From the NCBI RefSeq assembly GCF_018070465.1, contig NZ_JAGPXT010000044.1, positions 1-37,489 on the forward strand: a stretch of DNA of 37,489 nucleotides. The letters are read 5' to 3'. Below are positions 16,163-23,858 of the stretch, piece after piece. A model generated the notes under the pieces. That model did no database searches. It was not told where the DNA came from and worked only from the letters and a program-made list of their open reading frames with translations. Each line of letters opens with the position of its first letter. Within the stretch, counting starts at the first letter, position 1. Position numbers and translations under genes: made by a program. The DNA comes from Micromonospora sp. C95 (GTDB lineage Bacteria; Actinomycetota; Actinomycetes; Mycobacteriales; Micromonosporaceae).

Positions 16163-17038
16163 TCAGCGGCCGCGTACCGCGGGCGCGGCGCGCGTCTGGT
16201 TGGCCGCCTCGGACTCGGCGGGACCGTTCTGCCACGGTGGCGGCGCGTCGGCGAGCATCGCCTGGCGCAGCCAGGTAAGCGCCCTCGACAACAACCGGGA
16301 CACGTGCATCTGGGAGATGCCGAAGCGGGCGGCGATCTCGGCCTGGGTCTGGTTGCCGTAGAACCGCATGGCCAGGATCCGCCGCTCCCGCCAGGGCAGC
16401 CGGTGCAGCAGGCCGCTGACGGTCACCCGGTCGTCCACCGACTCCAACGCGATGTCCGACTCGCCGACCAGGTCGCCGAACTCCGCCGAACTCTCCCCGC
16501 CGACCGGCGCGTTGAGCGATGCCGGGCTGTAGCCGGCCGCCGACTCCAGCGCGGCGAGGATCTCCTCCTCCGGCGTCTCCAGCCGTTTCGACAGTTCGGT
16601 CACCGTCGGCGCCCGGGACAGCTCACTGGTGAGCGCCGCCGTCGCCTGTCCGACCTCCAGGATCAGGTCGCGTAGCCGGCGGGGCACGTGCACACCCCAG
16701 GTGCGGTCGCGGAAATGCCGCTTGATCTCACCCACGATGGTGATCGCCGCGTACGCGGTGAAGGAACCCCGTTCCGGGTCGTACCGGTCGACGGCGTTGA
16801 CCAGCCCCAGGCGGGCCACCTGTTCCAGATCCTCCAACGGCTCCCCGCGCCCCCGGTAGCGGCGGGCCAACCGACCCGCGAACGGCAACGCGAACCGGAC
16901 CAGGTCGTCGCGGGCCTCATGGCGACGCTCCGGCGGTAGCCCGGCGATCCGTGCCGCGTACGCCAACGCCGCGGCGTCGAGATCCTCCAGCCCCCGATCG
17001 GTGGTAGGTGGTGTGGTTGTGGTGGTCTGTCCGAACAT
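16163..17038 (-). CDS. SigB/SigF/SigG-family RNA polymerase sigma factor
   Basis: This 291-residue sigma-70 protein of group 3 has region 2 (FALPFAGRLARRYRGRGEPLEDLEQVARLGLVNAVDRYDPERG, then FTAYAAITIVGEIKRHFRDRTWGVHVPRRL), region 3 (about 130-190) and region 4 (LPWRERRILAMRFYGNQTQAEIAARFGISQMHVSRLLSRAL). This pattern is that of the SigB/SigF general-stress and sporulation sigmas of actinomycetes, usually controlled by HATPase anti-sigma factors. The ATG at 17038 is preceded by GGGAGG. The N-terminus carries a Thr-rich stretch. Confidence 0.9.
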   Translation of the reverse strand: MFGQTTTTTPPTTDRGLEDLDAAALAYAARIAGLPPERRHEARDDLVRFALPFAGRLARRYRGRGEPLEDLEQVARLGLVNAVDRYDPERGSFTAYAAITIVGEIKRHFRDRTWGVHVPRRLRDLILEVGQATAALTSELSRAPTVTELSKRLETPEEEILAALESAAGYSPASLNAPVGGESSAEFGDLVGESDIALESVDDRVTVSGLLHRLPWRERRILAMRFYGNQTQAEIAARFGISQMHVSRLLSRALTWLRQAMLADAPPPWQNGPAESEAANQTRAAPAVRGR

Positions 17039-17110
17039 CCGCGCCTCCCTCGGGAAGGACCCCGCCCGGATTCGCCGACACCGGGCACGCGCGTAGGCAC
17101 GCACGGGCCT

Positions 17111-17132
17111 GTGACTGGGTTACGTGACTGGG
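17111..17132. promoter_or_regulatory. Direct repeat upstream of the sigma-factor gene
   Basis: GTGACTGGG occurs at 17111-17119 and again at 17124-17132, a 13-bp period. It lies about 75-95 nt upstream of the sigma-factor start. It may be a tandem regulator site. The rest of the 219-bp gap (17039-17257) shows nothing I can assign. Confidence 0.35.
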
Positions 17133-17257
17133 ATGCCAGCGGGCGACGGCGCCACGCCACGCAAGGTGATCAGCCTGTCGCAGCCGGCGGTGTTCCCGCT
17201 CCGTAGGTACTCAATCACGGGATCGCAGGTTCGCGAGGATGTTTCGTCAGCCCGGTC

Positions 17258-18670
17258 TCAACAGATCAGCAGGCCGTGGTGGCTGCCGCCGTCGCGCAGC
17301 GCGGCCAGGGCCTCGCCGGTGCCCAGCGGCGCCGGATTGGGCAGGTCGTACGGCTGGGCACGGAGCACCTCGGTGGCCCTGCGGGTGGGCACCGAGGTGA
17401 CCGGGTAGCCGCGCGCCGCCGTACGGTCCAGGGCCCGTCGCCGTCGGCCGAAGCCGGCGACCGCCAGCCACTGCGGCAGGCCGGCCAGCGCCGGTGAGCG
17501 TACGCCGGGCGGCTCCGGCAGCACGTCGACCGAGGTGAACGACTCGCTGCCGGCCAGCCACCACTCCACCTGTTCGACGCTGCGCCGGGTGGCGTTCTCG
17601 CACCAGTACGGCACCAGCCCGGCCCGGAGCACCTGCCAGGGGTCGAGCAACCGCCCGCACTCGACCACCAGGCGGTCACCGGTCTTGCCGGCGGCCCGCA
17701 GCCAACGCCGGTACAGGTCCGCCGTGGCCGCGCTGAGCGCCGCTGGCGTGGGCACCAGGATCTGGTGCAGCGGATTACCGTGCCGACGGGTCCAGTCTCG
17801 TACGCCCCGGTCGAAACCGGACTCCACGCCGTGTTCGGCGGCGGCGGGCGGCGCGGAGATCTCCGGCGGTTCCCAGTGCCCGCTGTCGCCGCCGGCCGAG
17901 CGCAGCACCTGCCGCAAGGCGTGGCTGTCGGGATGGAAGTCCACCGGGTTCAGGCCGCTGGCCGGGCAACCGAGTTGGAAACTGTGTCCGTCGGCGGCGT
18001 CGACCACCGGCCAGGTCCGGGTGTCGCGCAGCACCAGCACCGGCGCGCCGGGGGCCAGCAGATCGGCCAGGAAGCTGCGGTACGCCGCCGGCAGTCCCCG
18101 CCAACGACCGGTCAGCGCCACCGTCGCCCCGGCCAGCGCACCCCGGCTGGCCGGGCAGTGCACCTGTCGCAGGTGCAGGTCAGGGTTGCCGGCGAGCACC
18201 CGGCCGGCGAGCGCCGCCCCGTGGTCCAGGGCGGCGCGGGGCCGGTCCACCGCGCCCTGCGGCCAGTGCGCGATCATCTCGAAGCCGGCGGGCAGCCAGG
18301 GCATGCCCAGCGCCACCGCCAGATGCGCGACGCCGCCGTGCGGGGAGCCGAGCAGCACCCCGGGATACCGGCGTCGCGGGTACTGGTCGACGAACCATCG
18401 GGCGACCCGCTCCGCGTCGACCTCGGCGGCCTGCCCGGCGGTGAGGGCGGTCCGGCCGGCGGAGCGGATCGCCGCCGCCCGCCGCACCGGGTCGGGTGTG
18501 CCGGCGAACCGGGACACCGGTCCGGCGTGGCCGAGGTCGGCGCAGTCGCTGCCGCGCAAGGCGCGGCCGATGGCCGCGACCAGGATCCGGGCGGTGCTGC
18601 CGGCCGCGACGACACGGTCGCCGGCCATGCCGGCACCGGCCGCCGTCAGTCCCGGACGCACCCTGCGCAC
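17258..18670 (-). CDS. Uncharacterised 470-residue protein
   Basis: I do not recognise this protein. It begins RRVRPGLTAAGAGMAGDRVVAAGSTARILVAAIGRAL and contains YPGVLLGSPHGGVAHLAVALGMPWLPAGFEM, LVLRDTRTWPVVDAADGHSFQLGCPASG and LLDPWQVLRAGLVPYWCENATRRSVEQVEWWL. No signal peptide or clear membrane segment is present. The alternation of hydrophobic strands and Gly-rich turns suggests an alpha/beta fold. The GTG at 18670 was chosen for an AAGGTGG upstream; ATG at 18628 and other GTGs are possible. It lies downstream of the ThDP and baeRF genes and is possibly in the same transcript, though 132 bp separate it from the ThDP gene. Confidence 0.72.
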   Translation of the reverse strand: MRRVRPGLTAAGAGMAGDRVVAAGSTARILVAAIGRALRGSDCADLGHAGPVSRFAGTPDPVRRAAAIRSAGRTALTAGQAAEVDAERVARWFVDQYPRRRYPGVLLGSPHGGVAHLAVALGMPWLPAGFEMIAHWPQGAVDRPRAALDHGAALAGRVLAGNPDLHLRQVHCPASRGALAGATVALTGRWRGLPAAYRSFLADLLAPGAPVLVLRDTRTWPVVDAADGHSFQLGCPASGLNPVDFHPDSHALRQVLRSAGGDSGHWEPPEISAPPAAAEHGVESGFDRGVRDWTRRHGNPLHQILVPTPAALSAATADLYRRWLRAAGKTGDRLVVECGRLLDPWQVLRAGLVPYWCENATRRSVEQVEWWLAGSESFTSVDVLPEPPGVRSPALAGLPQWLAVAGFGRRRRALDRTAARGYPVTSVPTRRATEVLRAQPYDLPNPAPLGTGEALAALRDGGSHHGLLIC

Positions 18671-18802
18671 CGGTCCCACCTTGCCTCGATCGCTCGCCAC
18701 GCGGCCCGGCTTCCCGCCACGATGCGGGTTAAACAGGGCATCTCCCCACCGGGCGGCATCAATCAGCGGATCTTGCCCCTTCCCCCCAACACCGACCACC
18801 CG

Positions 18803-20002
18803 TCATCCCCGGTGCACCCTCGCCGGCGCACCATTGCCGGCCAGCAACATCGGGGATGTTGCTGTCTCGCCGTCGCCTGAGGCAGCAACATCCCCGATGT
18901 TGTCGCATCTCCCGACGGTCAGCGCGTCCGTCATCACCTCCAGCACGCACGGCCGGTCGGCGTTCAGCGCCTCGTCCCAGGCCGCTCCGACCAGCTCCGG
19001 CCGGTCCACGCGCACCCCGTGCAGGCCGAGCAGCCGAGCCCAGCCGGCGTAGGGAACGTCGTCGGTGACCGGCCGGACCGGATCCAGGTACCGGGCATGA
19101 CCGGACCGGGTGTTGCACACCAGCACCACCAGGCGCGGATCGGGCCACGCCGGTCGCCGCCGGGCGACGGTGACCAGCTCGGCGAGCCCGTGCGCGCGCA
19201 TCCCGTCGTCGGCGACCAGGGCGACCACCGGCTGGTCGGGGGCGGCCAGCTTCACGGCGACGGCGTACGGCAACGCGCCGCCGGGCAGCCCGGCCAGACC
19301 CATGACGGCGCCGGGCAGCCCGGTCGGACCCATGACGGCGACATCGCCGGGTGCCTCCGGGAGGTGCGCGAGGCCGGTCATCGGCAGGGTGCCGTCGACG
19401 ACCACCGTTGCGGTCGGCGGCAACCGGGTGGACAGCTCGTCGAGCACCAGCCGCGCGGCGAACCCGCTGACCGGGGACACGGCCCGCCTCCGGTCGTCGG
19501 CCGGTACCCCGCCGACCGGCGACGGGTGCGGCAGCACCAGGCCGACCGGGCGGCCACCGTGCGACGCGGCGCGCAGCGCCTCGTCCACCAGCTCCGGCAC
19601 CCGCGCCGGGTCGGCGGCGTACCGGACGCCGTGGCACACCTCGGCGAGCAGTCGCGTCGTGACACCCACCTCGTCGTTCCGGACCGGGCCGGGCTCGGCG
19701 ACGACGGCGAGCACCGGCAGGCCGGTGCCCCGGGCGGCGTCGAGGCCCGCGAGCAGGCCCGCGGCGGCCACCCCGCCGGCCGCGAGGCAGACGCCCGGAC
19801 CGCCCGTGAAGCGGGCGTGCCCGGCCGCCATGACCGCAGCGCACTCCGCGTTGCGTACGGGTACGAACTCCGGGTCACCACCGGTGGCGTCGAGCGCCTC
19901 GACGAGCGTCGCGACCGCCTCCTGCGGGTGGCCGAAGACCCGCGGGATCCGCCAGGCCAGCAGCCGGTCGACCACCGCGTCAGCGACGCCCGGGTCAGGC
20001 AC
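18803..20002 (-). CDS. Reduced ThDP-dependent enzyme (acetolactate synthase/pyruvate oxidase-like)
   Basis: This 399-residue protein matches the N-terminal (Pyr) and C-terminal (PP) domains of thiamine-diphosphate enzymes, but family members of this layout are usually 530-600 residues. The middle domain appears absent: the Pyr domain ends near residue 165 and a PP-like domain starts near 190. Seen: the ThDP-activating Glu in VRNAECAAVMAAGHARFTGG (E53), then VALVADDGMRAHGLAELVTVA (260-280) and VVLVCNTR with N297. The Mg/ThDP motif, normally GDG, reads DDG here (265-267). The GTG start overlaps the end of the baeRF gene by 8 nt. The substrate is unknown and activity uncertain. Confidence 0.75.
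   Translation of the reverse strand: MPDPGVADAVVDRLLAWRIPRVFGHPQEAVATLVEALDATGGDPEFVPVRNAECAAVMAAGHARFTGGPGVCLAAGGVAAAGLLAGLDAARGTGLPVLAVVAEPGPVRNDEVGVTTRLLAEVCHGVRYAADPARVPELVDEALRAASHGGRPVGLVLPHPSPVGGVPADDRRRAVSPVSGFAARLVLDELSTRLPPTATVVVDGTLPMTGLAHLPEAPGDVAVMGPTGLPGAVMGLAGLPGGALPYAVAVKLAAPDQPVVALVADDGMRAHGLAELVTVARRRPAWPDPRLVVLVCNTRSGHARYLDPVRPVTDDVPYAGWARLLGLHGVRVDRPELVGAAWDEALNADRPCVLEVMTDALTVGRCDNIGDVAASGDGETATSPMLLAGNGAPARVHRG
18842..18905. repeat. Twin palindromes in the 3' end of the ThDP gene
   Basis: Unit 1 (18842-18864) is CAGCAACATC, GGG, GATGTTGCTG, a perfect 10-bp stem with a 3-nt loop. Unit 2 (18883-18905) is its inverted copy over 20 bp, with the same CAACATC/GATGTTG stem around CCC. 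An 18-bp spacer separates them. They fall inside the last 36 codons of the ThDP enzyme, whose tail there reads DNIGDVAASGDGETATSPM. The arrangement of paired inverted palindromes is REPIN-like. Confidence 0.75.
19281..19340. repeat. 30-bp tandem duplication within the ThDP gene
   Basis: Two adjacent 30-bp units (19281-19310 and 19311-19340) differ at two positions and encode the peptide repeats VMGPTGLPGA and VMGLAGLPGG at about residues 223-242 of the ThDP enzyme. Confidence 0.8.
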
Positions 20003-21113
20003 CGCCCCGTCCCGGGGTGACCGGGTCGACGTAGCGCAGCACCGCGCCCACCCCGTCCACCAGCTCCGGCGCCTCGTCCGGGCCGAGCACGGTCAGCTCG
20101 GCGTCGGTGCCCACCAGGGCACGCACCAGCGCCGCGTCGGCCCGGACCCGCTCCGGTTCGGCGACCGCGGCCAGCTCGCCCGGCTCGGTGGCGATGTCGG
20201 TGGCCGCCGGGCCGATCCACAGCTGGCCGTCGGCCGACGGGTCGTCGACGATCAGCATCGTGTCGACCTGGTTGCGCTGCAACGCGGCCACCACGGCGTC
20301 GAGCCCGGCGCCGACGTCCTCCTGCGTGCCGAAGCGGTCCAGGGCCGCGTGCACCCGCTGGTCGGCCACCTCGGCGATGGTCTGCACGGTCAGGTCGTCG
20401 AGCAGGGTCTGGTCGGCACCACCGGCCCGGGAACCGGCGTCGGTGCGTACCACCAGGTCCTGCCAGCGGTCCGGCATCTGGGCGGCGATCATGCCGGTGG
20501 CGCGGACGTCGCCGGCCACCACCACCACCTCGGCACCCACCCGTTCGGCCAGTTCGACGGTCGCGGCGGTGACGTCACCGGCGTTGTGATGCCAGGCCTC
20601 CATCGCGGCCCGCTGGTAGCGCGACTGGGACCAGCCGCCGGGCTTGACCCGGCGCAGCTGGTAGCTCTCCCGGCCGGTCACGTGTGCCCGGCGCGGCACT
20701 CCACCGGCGCTCACCGACATCGCGTCGGCACCGGTCCGGTCGGCCAGTACCCGCACCCACGCCACCTGCTCGCCGCGCTGGGCCAGCAGCGGCATCACGT
20801 GTGGCAGCGGGGCGTACGCGGCCAGGTCCCGACGCGGCGGGGCGGACAGGTACTCGGAGAGCACCACCTGTCCCCGGGTACCGAACACCGCCAACCCGTA
20901 GTCGCCGGGCATCGGGTCGTGTCCCCGGATCACCCGGTCGATCGCGGCGATCGTCGGCTCGTCCGCCCCCTGCTCGGCCAGTTGCCGTTGCAGGCCACGC
21001 CAGCGCAGATCGAGTGCCGCGTGCGCGTCCTCGGTGTCCAGGGAGGCGTCCAGGTAGACCGAGCACCACGGGCCCGGACGCTGGTACAGCGGGCGCAGGA
21101 AGGACAGCTGCAT
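19995..21113 (-). CDS. baeRF (bacterial/archaeal eRF1-like), Vms1/Rv2629 family protein
   Basis: This 372-residue protein opens MQLSFLRPLYQRPGPWCSVYLDASLDTEDA and carries LDLRWRGLQRQL, GREDSYQLRR-like GRESYQLRRVKPGGWSQSRYQ and a C-terminal MLIVDDPS segment. This is the layout of the eRF1-like baeRF2/Rv2629 group, related to Vms1 peptidyl-tRNA hydrolases acting on stalled ribosomes; in mycobacteria Rv2629 belongs to dormancy-associated genes. Cellular function is inferred only. The ATG at 21113 follows AAAGGGG; an in-frame ATG at 21140 is less likely. The stop overlaps the ThDP start. Confidence 0.82.
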   Translation of the reverse strand: MQLSFLRPLYQRPGPWCSVYLDASLDTEDAHAALDLRWRGLQRQLAEQGADEPTIAAIDRVIRGHDPMPGDYGLAVFGTRGQVVLSEYLSAPPRRDLAAYAPLPHVMPLLAQRGEQVAWVRVLADRTGADAMSVSAGGVPRRAHVTGRESYQLRRVKPGGWSQSRYQRAAMEAWHHNAGDVTAATVELAERVGAEVVVVAGDVRATGMIAAQMPDRWQDLVVRTDAGSRAGGADQTLLDDLTVQTIAEVADQRVHAALDRFGTQEDVGAGLDAVVAALQRNQVDTMLIVDDPSADGQLWIGPAATDIATEPGELAAVAEPERVRADAALVRALVGTDAELTVLGPDEAPELVDGVGAVLRYVDPVTPGRGGA

Positions 21114-21260
21114 GCTCGACCCCTTTCCAGCTCGGCCCACCGCTTACCCGCGTCGCCGTGCTTGTCACCTGCCGGCAGCCACGTGACCGGTTTTCATTCA
21201 CGTCGTTCAACCCCGAGGATCGATACGATGCGTAGGCGTAGGCGGACTCTGGGTGGTGGG

Positions 21261-21800
21261 ATGGACACGACATCGTATTCCCGGCGCAGCCTGCACCCCA
21301 CCGGGCGGATTCTCACCGCGCAGATCGTGCGTCTGATGGACGGCTATCCCCGTGAGGTGCGGGTGGGGCAGCCGGTGCTGGTGGTGGTGCTCGCCGCGGC
21401 CGGCGTGGCAGGTCTGCTGGCCAGGCTGGTGCGAGCCCTGCTCTCCGCCGGCTCCGGCACGGGCCGGCGCAGCTTCAAGGAGCTGAAGAAGGGGCCCGAG
21501 TACCTGGTCACCCCGGTCCGCCTCCGCGACGGTGCCGGCCGGCTCTACGAGGTGGAGTTGCACGGGCACCTGCCGCAGAGTGCCCTGCATCCGGCCGATC
21601 ACGTCCAGCTGACCCTGCGCGACCAGGGCGATCCCGACCTGGCACCGAAGATCGAACGGATCGTCAACCTCACCACCGGGCAGTTGCTCCGGCCGCGTAC
21701 GGCCACCATGTGGTCGCACCTGGGGCCCCCGCTGCTGCTTCAGGCGGTGCTGGGGGTGCTGGTCCTCGCCACGGTGGCCGCCTGCGCGGCGGTGACCTGA
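21261..21800 (+). CDS. Putative two-pass membrane protein
   Basis: I do not recognise this 179-residue protein. It starts DTTSYSRRSLHPTGRILTAQ and has two hydrophobic segments, about 37-62 (QPVLVVVLAAAGVAGLLARL) and about 154-178 (LLLQAVLGVLVLATVAACAAV), enclosing a soluble middle of about 90 residues (EYLVTPVRLRDGAGRLYEVELHGHLPQ) that looks beta-rich. An N-out or N-in topology cannot be assigned. The ATG at 21261 is preceded by GGGTGGTGGG; an in-frame ATG at 21228 would add 11 residues. It is divergent from the baeRF gene. Confidence 0.75.
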   Translation: MDTTSYSRRSLHPTGRILTAQIVRLMDGYPREVRVGQPVLVVVLAAAGVAGLLARLVRALLSAGSGTGRRSFKELKKGPEYLVTPVRLRDGAGRLYEVELHGHLPQSALHPADHVQLTLRDQGDPDLAPKIERIVNLTTGQLLRPRTATMWSHLGPPLLLQAVLGVLVLATVAACAAVT

Positions 21801-21875
21801 GCGCGGCCGTCCGGCAACGCCGACGACGCACGTCAGCCGGCGCAGTCGGCGGCCCTGGGCCGGATCGGCGGGGCC

Positions 21876-22220
21876 TCAGCCGACCGGAGCAGGCTCCCGG
21901 GCCGGCTCGACGAGGCCGAGCATCCCCTGCCGCCGCGCCCACCGCTCGAAGACGACGGTGGCGAACGGCGGCACCGCACAGGCCAGCGCCACGACCGTGG
22001 CCAGCAGGCTCCACCGGTGCACCCGGGCCACGCCCAGCACCAGCACCCCGTACGCGACGAAGAGCGCGCCGTGGATCGGACCGAAGACCTGCACCCCCAG
22101 CTCGTTGCCGGGCGGGCCGTACTTGACCACCATCCCGGCCAGCAGTCCAGCCCAGGAGATCGCCTCGGCGATCGCCGCCACCACGAACAGTCGGGTCACC
22201 TTGTCACGCACGACGACCAT
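21876..22220 (-). CDS. DUF3817 membrane protein
   Basis: This 114-residue protein has three hydrophobic segments: LFVVAAIAEAISWAGLLAGMVV, FGPIHGALFVAYGVLVLGVA and LLATVVALACAVPPFATVVFE. The motif EAISWAGLL followed by GPIHGALF is the DUF3817 signature. These are small integral membrane proteins of unknown function, widespread in actinobacteria. It is divergent from the glutamate-cysteine ligase gene, with 74 bp between starts. Confidence 0.9.
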   Translation of the reverse strand: MVVVRDKVTRLFVVAAIAEAISWAGLLAGMVVKYGPPGNELGVQVFGPIHGALFVAYGVLVLGVARVHRWSLLATVVALACAVPPFATVVFERWARRQGMLGLVEPAREPAPVG

Positions 22221-22294
22221 GCTACGGACCAGGCCTGAGCAGGTGGCATGGACGTGCGACGTTTGGGGTACCAGCGGTGACAGGGTGGTGACCT

Positions 22295-23773
22295 ATGGGC
22301 GAGGAAGTCGGCGTACAGACCTTCAGCCGTCAGGATCGGGCTCGCTACCGGGACAAGGTGCGCCGCTGTCTCGATGTCTTCGCCGAGATGCTGCGCGAGT
22401 CCCGGTTCGACGTCGACCGGCCGATGACCGGGCTGGAGATCGAGCTGAACCTGGTCGACGCCGAGTCGATGCCGGCGATGCGCAACGCCGACGTGTTGCG
22501 GGCGGTGGCCGACCCGAGCTTCCAGACCGAACTCGGGCAGTTCAACGTCGAGATCAATGTGGCACCACGGCGGCTGGCCGGCACCGGCACCGCCGAGTTC
22601 GAGGAGCACGTACGCGCCGCTCTGAACTCGGCTGACCAGCGGGCCCGCACGGTCGGCGCCCAGTTGGTGATGATCGGCATCCTGCCGACCGTGCTGCCGG
22701 AGCACCTGACCGCCGCCACCCTGTCGGCCAATCCCCGTTACGCGCTGCTCAACGAGCAGATCTTCGCGGCCCGGGGAGAGGATCTGCGGATCGCCATCAA
22801 CGGGGTGGAACGGCTGGCGGTCACCGCCGACACGATCACGCCGGAGGCGGCCTGCACCAGCACCCAGTTCCACCTCCAGGTGGGCCCCGCCCAGTTCGCC
22901 GACTACTGGAACGCCGCCCAGGCCATCGCCGGCATCCAGGTGGCGCTCGGCGCGAACTCGCCGCTGTTCTTCGGCCGGGAACTGTGGCGTGAGACCCGCA
23001 TCCCGCTGTTCCAGCAGGCCACGGACACCCGCCCCGAGGAGATCAAGACCCAGGGCGTACGCCCCCGGGTCTGGTTCGGCGAACGCTGGATCACCTCCGT
23101 GTTCGATCTGTTCGAGGAGAACGTGCGGTTCTTCCCGGCGCTGCTGCCGGTCTGCGAGCCGGAGGACCCGTCGGAGACGCTCGCCGCCGGGGATGTGCCG
23201 ACCCTGGCCGAGTTGCGGCTGCACAACGGGACCATCTACCGGTGGAATCGGCCGGTCTACGACGTCGTACGGGGCCGCCCGCACCTGCGGGTGGAGAACC
23301 GGGTTCTGCCGGCCGGGCCGACCGTGCTGGACACCATCGCCAACGGGGCGTTCTACTTCGGACTCGTCCGCGCGATCGCCGAGGCCGACCGGCCGCTGTG
23401 GTCCCAGATGTCGTTCAGCGCCGCCGAGGAGAACTTCAACACCTGCGCCCGACACGGCATCGACGCCCACGTCTTCTGGCCCGGCCTGGGCTACCTGCCG
23501 GTCGCCGAGCTGGTGCTGCGCCGCCTGCTGCCGCTGGCCCACCACGGTCTGGACCGGTGGGGTGTCGACCCGGACGAGCGGGACCGGCTGCTCGGCATCA
23601 TCGAGCAACGGTGCCTGACCGGCCGCAACGGCGCCACCTGGCAGGTGGCGACGCTGCACCGGCTGGAGTCGACCGACCAGCTGGACCGACCGGAAGCGCT
23701 GCGCCAGGTGGTCCGGCACTACGTGGAGCTGATGCACAGCAACCGGCCGGTCCACGAGTGGCCGATCCCCTGA
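22295..23773 (+). CDS. Glutamate-cysteine ligase family protein (GCS2)
   Basis: This 492-residue protein is of the GCS2 carboxylate-amine ligase type. Seen: TGLEIELNLVD (about 44-55), the active-site segment TELGQFNVEINVAPRRL (about 78-94), STQFHLQVGP (189-198) and RVENRVLPAGPTVLDTIANGAFYFGL (about 331-356). Known relatives join Glu to Cys or other amines using ATP, feeding ergothioneine (EgtA) or related thiols. The partners egtB/C/D are not adjacent, so the product is not assigned. AGGGTGG precedes the ATG. Confidence 0.88.
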   Translation: MGEEVGVQTFSRQDRARYRDKVRRCLDVFAEMLRESRFDVDRPMTGLEIELNLVDAESMPAMRNADVLRAVADPSFQTELGQFNVEINVAPRRLAGTGTAEFEEHVRAALNSADQRARTVGAQLVMIGILPTVLPEHLTAATLSANPRYALLNEQIFAARGEDLRIAINGVERLAVTADTITPEAACTSTQFHLQVGPAQFADYWNAAQAIAGIQVALGANSPLFFGRELWRETRIPLFQQATDTRPEEIKTQGVRPRVWFGERWITSVFDLFEENVRFFPALLPVCEPEDPSETLAAGDVPTLAELRLHNGTIYRWNRPVYDVVRGRPHLRVENRVLPAGPTVLDTIANGAFYFGLVRAIAEADRPLWSQMSFSAAEENFNTCARHGIDAHVFWPGLGYLPVAELVLRRLLPLAHHGLDRWGVDPDERDRLLGIIEQRCLTGRNGATWQVATLHRLESTDQLDRPEALRQVVRHYVELMHSNRPVHEWPIP

Positions 23774-23791
23774 CCACCTCCCGACACAACG

Positions 23792-23809
23792 TGTGACGGG
23801 TCCGTCACA
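23792..23809. promoter_or_regulatory. Perfect 8-2-8 palindrome
   Basis: TGTGACGG, GT, CCGTCACA is perfectly symmetric. It lies 18 nt past the ligase stop and 50 nt before the secreted-protein start; TACCGT at 23815-23820 downstream could be a -10 box, placing the palindrome over the -35 region. It is an operator candidate; it could also end ligase transcription. Confidence 0.5.
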
Positions 23810-23858
23810 ATCGCTACCGTGAGTGGGTTTCGTCCGCCGGGTGGAGAGGATCCCGCCG

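Noticed and set aside
19019..21800. Long plus-strand frames across the ThDP and baeRF genes
   Set aside because: They are shadows of the minus-strand genes. Only the last part, from 21261, is a believable protein.
23792..23809. CRP-type site
   Set aside because: Half-sites look right but the spacing is 8, not 6, so CRP binding is unlikely.
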